64,000 bases of DNA from Anisus vortex (Eukaryota; Mollusca; Gastropoda; Planorbidae). Every line of letters begins with the position of its first letter. The first letter of the stretch is position 1. The position numbers and the translations under genes are program-made. The notes below the pieces were generated by a model, which was not told where the DNA came from, did not search any database, and saw only the letters and a program-made list of their open reading frames with translations. The stretch spans positions 8,150,121 through 8,214,120 of the forward strand of contig OX421507.1 in assembly GCA_949126835.1 (NCBI GenBank), given 5' to 3'. Of this stretch, positions 53,101 through 62,100 are shown piece by piece.

Positions 53101-56100
53101 CGCCTGGCAAATACGGAAAGTATTGTCTGGAGTCCTGCCCCTGCGAGGGCAACTCTTGTGATCCAGAAACAGGAAAATGCATTTGTTCAGCTGGGTATCA
53201 TGGGAGGAAGTGTAACAGACGTGAGTGCTCTCCCTTTGTCAACCTTCACCTTTGGAATTAAATTGACTCTTGACTTTAATATTAAAGACCAAGTGAAGAA
53301 GTTTTTCTCAAAGGGACGAGATTTGGAATAGCCTTATACGGAAGTGACGTTTGAGAAGGGAAATAAATAAACAAAACACAATGCTCTAAATCTATATTGA
53401 ACCATTTTGTTAAAAATAAGAACTGGGCAAAGATTCAAAATACATGGCAATAGATTCAAAACATGTGACAATATTCATTTTTCCTAGTCAAAATACCTTC
53501 TCTATGTTGCCGGAAATTAAACATCTCAAATGGCTACGATATTTGGATTTTTCCTCTGAAAAACACACACATTTAAGTGCAAATATTGAACTAGCTACTT
53601 AAAAGATATCTTTGATATTTTTTATAAATTATTCTATTAACATTCAGATACTGAATACACTATTTACTTTAAAAACCAAATGTTAACTCAATTTTGATAA
53701 AAACCTCTTCACTTGGTCTTTAAAATTTCTTTAAATTTGCATGATCTAAATTTTAAAAACTTTTTTTTCCTTTAATCATAAATAATCACTGTGAGACCAT
53801 GGACTATAATACACATGGACCGCTTGCTTTAGTTTTTTCTGCTCTTATCTTCTTGTTTTGTAATTCACGATTCTAAATAAAGTAGTTGCTATACAAGTTC
53901 CGTTTTATTAAATCCCATTTTTTCAAATCTAAATGAATACTTGTAGGTCTATTATTCCTATCATCATAGACTTTTATAAGATAGACCGCTTGCTCTATTT
54001 TTTTTAGAGCTTATGTTCTTTTCTGTGCGCATAAAACACTGATCTATAAATGTATACAACTTTCAATTTTAATTTTTCATTGAGAAAAAATAGCGATTAA
54101 ATAAAACGGAACTTGTATAGCAGCTACTTTATTTAGAATTGGGAATTCCCCAAATCAGTGTTTTGAGTCATCATATAGCAGAAATACTAAAGCAAGCGGT
54201 CCATGTGTATTATAGTCTATAGTGAGACTAATAATACTAGTTCTTCTGATAAATATTTGTTGTAATTGTTTTTTAAAAATGTGTGTATTTAGTACATTAC
54301 TGTCAGAATAATTATTGTTCTTTTTTATAGTTGTTTTCCCTTTATTATTGTTAGTTATAAAAGCACTTAAAGATTTTTTTTTAAAAGCTAGTAATTTTTA
54401 AGAATAAATGTATAATTTTCTAAACTATTAAAAAAACTGTCTTTCACTGTACCAATTCAAGTATCCTATAATTTTTTATCTGGTTTTATCTTACTAACTT
54501 GAATTATTTTACTAGCTAATTTTAAAAGCCTTGCTGAATCTTTAAAGGTCAACTGCAGTAATAACTTTTCATGAATTTTTTTTTAACCTCTTTTTAGTAC
54601 AATGTGGTAATTGTTCTACAAGGCACCTGTTCCTCTACCATAATAATCATGTCCATAATAAACCTTTTAGACTAAAATATCTTTAAAGAGAACCATTTGA
54701 AAAAAAAAACAAGATTTAAAGTAGTAAGAAATAAAGACCAGATCTTAATACGTGCTGTTTCCATGTGCAGCCTGTCCGGACGGCAGCTGGGGCATCAGCT
54801 GCAGGCATAAGTGTGGCTGTGACAACGGAGCCACCTGTGACAAGATAACCGGGGAGTGCCTGTGCCTGGATGGTTGGTACGGGCCGCTCTGTCAGGAAGG
54901 TTTGTTGCACATTTGTGTCTCTCCTCAGTACACTATCATGAATTCAACCAACAAACAAAACCCCACATTGATACTTCCATCTCTAGATCACTGTCTTTCT
55001 GCTATGTTTTGATTATGTATTGAGATCTGTTGTTGTTTTTTAAGGCTATTGGAACATTTGTCATACTTATTGTGAATAAAAATGTAAATATCTTTACAGG
55101 TATACTTTTATTCTCAAATAGTATCATCCTCAATTACTCTATACATAGAGAGAAAGCAAGTGAAACATAGAGAATGTGATTGACATTAACAAAAATGAAG
55201 CTTGAAGTATTAACTCATTTGCTACTAACCTAGTTTCGAAAGACACCCCGGAAAATACTAGCCAAAGGGAAGGAACTCCGTATTAAATTTAGTAAATTAT
55301 TTTTTAATATTTTTTTTTAATGACTAAATATTCCCCAAAGTGAATAAAAATTACATACTAAAATAGATAAATATCTTAGCTTTCTGGAAATGTGTACTTT
55401 TATACATAAAAAATGCCGAATTATCGGTAGAATCATTTGCTGAATGTTGAGACCCTAGGATTTGGCTAAATATTTTCACTAGCCCTAGCGTCAAAGTCCG
55501 ATAAAGTATAATAAAGCCCATAAATCGAGTTGTAATGGAAATTCATCTAAGTCTATATCTGCAGCATCCTTATTATCAGAACTGTTGTTAAATGTTATAT
55601 TTGGAGGTATATTAGAGCTATTGATAAATAAAGCAAAAAATTAAAGGCGAAGGCTATAAAAAAAAGGCTATAAAAAAAAGTATTACAAGACGAAAGGCCA
55701 GTGAAAACTACCCGTATTTTGAACGCGCAGCGCAAAAAAACGAAACTTAATAAAAACATAAGGTTTTTATTAACGAAACAGACTATATTCCTACTTTTTA
55801 AAAGCCGTGCTTGCAGTATTAAAAAACCCAGAACGCATGGCGAAAAATCAAGAAACGACAATAGGTTAGTCACACACGTGGAGGCTGCTTTAGGGTGCAT
55901 TAGTACGGAGGGGGTAGGTCGCATTGAGTCGCAGTAGTAGCAAATGAGTTAAGGAATTATAATTTCAACCATAAAAACGTAGGACTGTATTGTTTTAGTA
56001 ACAAAAATGTTGGATCATAAACTTTTCCGATTTTTAACACTGTAATCTGGGTATCCTAATAGTAATATTTTACGGCCGAGACTCTAGTAGGGACAAAACT

Positions 56101-59100
56101 CTTCTTGACCAATTTAAAAAAAAATTCTCTCTTTAAAAAATATTGAAACATTTTTGTTCCGCTTATTAAAAAAATTATTTTGCAAAACACTGTACTGAGC
56201 ATACGAATATGGCAAAATTAGCACAAATATCCCTGTAAATGTAAAGATTAATGATATGCAATGTCTCTCAATAGTTTTCCCAGCTAGGGTATGATCTAGC
56301 TGACAGAGAGTTGACATGTACATATATTTTCAAAAGCTCTATGTCTATATTATTGCTATTTTTTTTCTATTGTCTCGTCAGCATGCCCCAAGGACAGGTA
56401 CGGCCCACAGTGCATGATGAGGTGCATGTGTGAAAACGACGCAGACTGCAACAAGGTGGACGGACGCTGCACCTGCAAGCCTGGCTGGACTGGTCAGATT
56501 TGCGACAGAGGTGAGTCATAGCTTCAACACTCACTTTTGTTTTTGTGACAGTAATAGTGACTGTGTAGCTGTGAGTGTGTAAGTGGTGCAACATGCGAGC
56601 ATCCTACCAATTCGCCACAGTGAAACCCTGCTAAAATTTCACACTCTTTGTCTCTGCAGGTTGTCCCCCAGGAATGTACGGAGATAACTGCGTGAACATT
56701 TGTGACTGTCGCAACAGCGCTGACTGTGACCCTGCCACCGGAGAGTGTATCTGTGCTCCTGGATGGAGGGGTCCAAACTGTGATCAGAGTAAGGTTTTAT
56801 TTCATTACCTCCTTTGTAGTAGATACAACTTTTTTTATTCCAATTCATTCATACATAGTAGGCTATGAGTACATAATAAGACTTTAGTATAGCTAGAATC
56901 TTACGTATTTTCTTGCAGAATGTCCAGAAGGCTTCTACGGAGCTGGTTGCAGCCAACCTTGTAAATGCCAGCACGGAGCCAGCTGTGACCATGTGAGCGG
57001 GGCTTGCATGTGTGCCGCGGGGTGGAGAGGCAGGCACTGTGAGAAAGCCTGCCCAGAGGGCTTCTATGGACTGGACTGCCAGAGCATCTGCAACTGTGGT
57101 GACAGCTCAACGTGAGTTTTCTAGTTTCATCTGATAGGATGTTTAGATATAAATGTCAGCAGAATCTTACAAATATTAGAAATGGGCTGCTGGCTTTCAG
57201 GCAAGGAATAGGTTAACTGAACAAGTCCAGAAAACAAAGAAATTGACTTCATTTAAAATAGTTATCAAAATGCAAGAGTAGATTCAAAGCCAAGATAAGC
57301 CTAGAACACAATTATAACTGTAACATTCAAGGTTTTAAAGGGAAGTCACTGCAACAGTCTGCTTACTAGCCCTGATTACTGGCCTTTATTTAACAATCAC
57401 TTTCTGCAGATAAGTCATGCCTTCATTAAGCCTTTAAGGTTAGTCAATATTAACCTTAACAGCTTTTTAACCAGCAAACTTTAAAAACCACTGCAATGTT
57501 AAAAAAAAGTATGTTAAGTATTTTTGTGTTGTAGCTTTTTTAAGTGCCTTAGTTTTTAGCTCAACATTTTGGTTTTGCTGCAGCTGCGACCCAATCTCTG
57601 GACAGTGCCACTGTGCCGCAGGGAGCATGGGGGTGTTGTGCAACCACACCTGCCCCCTTGGCCGCTGGGGCCAGGACTGCGACCAGGCCTGCGACTGTCA
57701 GAATGGGGGCACCTGCGACCCTGCCAGCGGAGTGTGCCACTGTAAGCCTGGCTGGAGGTCCACAAAGTGTGAAGAGCGTAAGTGCTGCGATAAGATACAT
57801 TTTAATCACTGATTTGTTTTTAATTGATTCTCAGGACGATATGTATTGCATATAAAAAAAGGTATCCCCTTCAGACCAATTTGATCTATACAGTGATTTA
57901 GTGTTTCCGTGGCGTAAAAGGGGATTGTGTGGCCAGCAAAATGCCCAGACACTTTTACTTATCCCCAACTAATGTCAGGTACCCATCAGAGCAAGATAGA
58001 CTAAGGAACACGATCCAGACCGGGTAACTAATTCTTGCTAAAAGTAATCCCCATCAAACCAGTTCGATCTATACTGTCTGTGACGCAACATCAAGTTTCA
58101 GTGGCCACTGCCTATGAAGGGACCGTGTGGCCAGCACAATGCCTAGCCGTCTTTACTTATCCCCAACTAACATCAGAGCAGGATAACTAATCCTAGGTAA
58201 CACCGTGATTCAAACCCAGGACACTTGGTATGCCTGCCAAGCTTGCGGCCACCATATCCCATATTGCATGCCTCGCCTTTATATATATATATATCAGTTA
58301 GTTTTAAAGTTTTGTATGTTAATTAGAAGTACAAGAATCACCAAAAACATTTTTAAAATCTTTTTTTTTGGTTGTATGAAGAACATGGTGATTCTCATAT
58401 ATTTGTGGACACTGAGTGGCCCATGAAGATGAGCAATGATGATACAATAATTACGATTATATCAACAACACATGATTAATTCTGTTTAAAGTATTTATCT
58501 TTAAAATCTGCTCTCTCAATAAATGTTATATCAACAACACATGATTAATTCTGTTTAACGTATTTATCTTTAAAATCTGCTCTCTCAATAAATGTTATAT
58601 CAACAACACATGATTAATTCTGTTTAAAGTATTTATCTTTAAAATCTGCTCTCTCAATTAATGTTCAATTTATAATTACTTTAATCAGCTACATAGAACA
58701 CATTAAGAACATAATTTGCATATTTAATATTTTTCAATAGCTCTTGATTTAAGAGTGTTTATTTTTATGTGTTGTTTGACTTCATCACTAAAAAAATAGT
58801 TATAAATATTCATTAGCTGCACAGTGCCATTGCTAGGGATTTGGGGGCCCGGGGGGCTAGGCCTCTTTAGGGGCCCCTGCATTTTAACATTCGACATTAT
58901 GACATGAGAAAAAAACAATTCAGACACTCCTTTGGGGGCCCCCTTCAAGTAGGGTCCCGGGGGGACTTTTGAATTTGGACCCCCCCTCCCTTAGCTACGC
59001 CACTGTAGCTGCGGAATGTTAAAAAGTAAAAGTACTTGATGACAAAGCTCTGCTTTGATGTGTTTAGATCAAGAGTAAATAAATCTCAACCTGTTTTTTT

Positions 59101-62100
59101 TTATTCCTTCCATGCCCTTGCTGACCAGCCTGCCCGACTGGAATGTACGGCCAGAACTGCATGTACAGATGCTTCTGTATGCAGCGAGGATCATGTCATC
59201 CAATAGACGGGACTTGTAACTGCACAGATGGATGGATGGGCGATGCTTGTGAAAAACGTAAAGTATCACTACGTAGCCTTTTTTATTTAGCCTATGCAGC
59301 TTTTAAAATGATTCTTTTTTTTAGATTTTATTTAAGTACCTTTAATGTTGGACCAACTAATAAAACCAAAAGGGTAATTATAATTTTTTTTAAACATCAA
59401 TGTTTCCAACATAGCCTATTTTTTTACATTTCAAGAGAAAAAAACATCCAAAGAATGTATGCTTGACTTGCATAAATCAGAAATCAAGACCTAATGTAGC
59501 AAAATGAATAGGAAATATATGAGCTAGATCAAAATTGTTGGCGCTGAATTAAAATAAAATAATTTTGTTTTGTTTGATACGTATATGACCAACAATTTTA
59601 CTAGAAAACTCATTTGTCCTTTTCATGTTTCTGAGCATAAAGGGGCATTGCTTTACACATTTTTTTTTTCTATTACTTCAAGGGGAATAACTTACAAAAT
59701 AAAACCAATTTTCAGTATGTATAGAAGAAACTTCTGTAACATGTAAGCATTTTTTATTTACTGACATCCGTAGATAATTTTGACTTCACTTTGTTTTCTT
59801 CCAACATGCAGCTTGCGAGCCTGGTTACTTTGGACCTAACTGTGAGATCAAGTGTGACTGTGTCAACAGCAAGACATGTGACCGCTTCTCCGGAGAATGC
59901 GTGTGTCAGCCTGGATACAGGGGGAAGAAGTGTGACAAACGTGAGTAACACCGCAATAGTCTTAACTTCTTTGAAAATGCATCAAACCACATCGCAATTG
60001 ACTGCAGGCCTTATTTGGAGTATAGTATGTTTCTTACAGTTGTAAAAGCTTGGGGAAAACTGAACAAAGTATGGGAAAGTTTGTGCCCCAGGTAGGTGAT
60101 GGTGTACTGGAAATGACCAGGTGAAAGTATAACTCCACTGCCTAGTCCCACTTGCATGTCATAAAAGGCGACTAATAGCAGGTCGTACATAGAGTGTAAC
60201 CCAGGCACATAAAACTTGTACCCCCCTTTGTTAGACAGAGGGGCCTGGATCAAGGATGTAAAAATTCGGCTGAGCATTCCCAGAATAGAAATAAAAGAAA
60301 GTTTGGGACAACTGTCCAATGTATGGGAAAGTTTGTTAATTTCACCGTAATGATCAATACAGCTAAAAGTTTGTTAATTTCACCGTAATGATCAATACAG
60401 CTAAAAGTTTGTTAATTTCACCGTAATGGTCAATACAGCTAAAAGTTTGTTAATTTCACCGTAATGATCAATACAGCTAAAAGTTTGTTAATTTCACCGT
60501 AATGATCAATACAGCTAAAAGTTTGTTAATTTCACCGTAATGATCAATAGAGCTAAAAGTTTGTTAATTTCACCGTAATGATCAATACAGCTAAAAGTTT
60601 GTTAATTTCACCGTAATGATCAATACAGCTAAAAAAAAATGTTATTCAAAGTCATCTTTTATTTAACGTTACAAAACACACACACTGAAAACGTTCAAAC
60701 GGAACATACTTGTCATGCAAAGTGAAAAAGTACATTTGTGACGCAACCCCACGAAACGGTACGGAAGTCGGTAAAACTAATTTTTCAATAAATGCAAAAA
60801 ATATGAAGAAAAGGGTCCTAGGTCGTTTTTTAGATTATTATTAATTTGTAATGTTGAATGCCTTATCTTAAAGCTGTGAAATTTTCAAGCTTAAATAATT
60901 TTTAGAAATAACTAAAAAATGTGTTTTTATGCAACTTTTGTCTAAAATCACGCAAAATGTCTTCTTAACATTAAATTGTAAAAAAAATATAATAAATATT
61001 ACTTAAAACATTTAAAACTTTAACAGCTTCTGTATTAATTCATTATCATTATGTTTGTTAAATCTCATAACGATTGGTCAATATTTGTATGTCCTGGAAA
61101 AAGTTAATTATCTGTTGCAATGCAAAATTTAAAAAAATTGGTACCGTTTTCTTTTTCATTTTTCTCCAAAAGGACGTCCCTTACCTTTACTTATGTAATT
61201 TTGAATAACTATTGAACTAATTAATGGATTTTAAAGATTTTTTCACCAATATGTTGATAAATGAATTAGCTTTAATTCAATACCTAAAACTAAATATCCT
61301 ATTTTGCCGACTTCAGTACCATTCCGTGGGGTTGCATCACATTTAGGGAACAATTTTACTAATTTCAGGTACATTACAATTATTTGTTCCTTCATTGTGT
61401 TGCATTATTATTTTTTAAACCCAGCTTGCTCTAAAGGATTTTATGGTAAAAACTGTAATGAAATTTGTAAGTGTGAGAATGGCGCCTCCTGTCATCCTAA
61501 AGATGGCCAGTGTACTTGTAAGAATGGATGGCTGGGAACATACTGTGATGAAGGTAAGTAGCTAGCTAGTTAGAGATCATTTTGCAGCCGTGATTTAAAA
61601 TATTACTTTACCCTCCTTTCGTTGCGTTTTAAACTATTTTTTTTATCTGCATTGTTTCTTGAATAATTTATATAGTCAAGTTAAGACAAATTTATTGTGC
61701 TTTTTTTAGTTCAATAGGAATCATTATTTTATAGTAATAATTAATGATTATGCTAGTGTTTTGTTTTTGTTGGGTAATCAATTTAATGAAATTCAAGAAT
61801 CCAGTAATTATTTCTTAAATAGTACACATAGACACAGTAATCTTCTGTATAAATGGAGCATCTGTAACATATAAGATTATTCTACTATTGAAATAAATGT
61901 TCACTTGTTATAGTATTTTAAATATTGTGAAAAATGGAAAATAATTGTGTCCCTGTCTGCTCACACATAAACTAACAACCATACAGACTGACAACAACAT
62001 GGCCAATGGCGATCAGCACAATGGTTAGACTGATACACTCTCAGGGTCATTTTAATATTGCATTATGCTTGTGAAACCTGGACATTGAAAGCTAAACTGG

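Noticed and set aside
60090..60300. Possible LINE or other repeat segment (cttgcatgtcataaaaggcg)
   Set aside because: The word resembles one seen near non-LTR elements, but there is no coding block or repeat copy in this window to support it.
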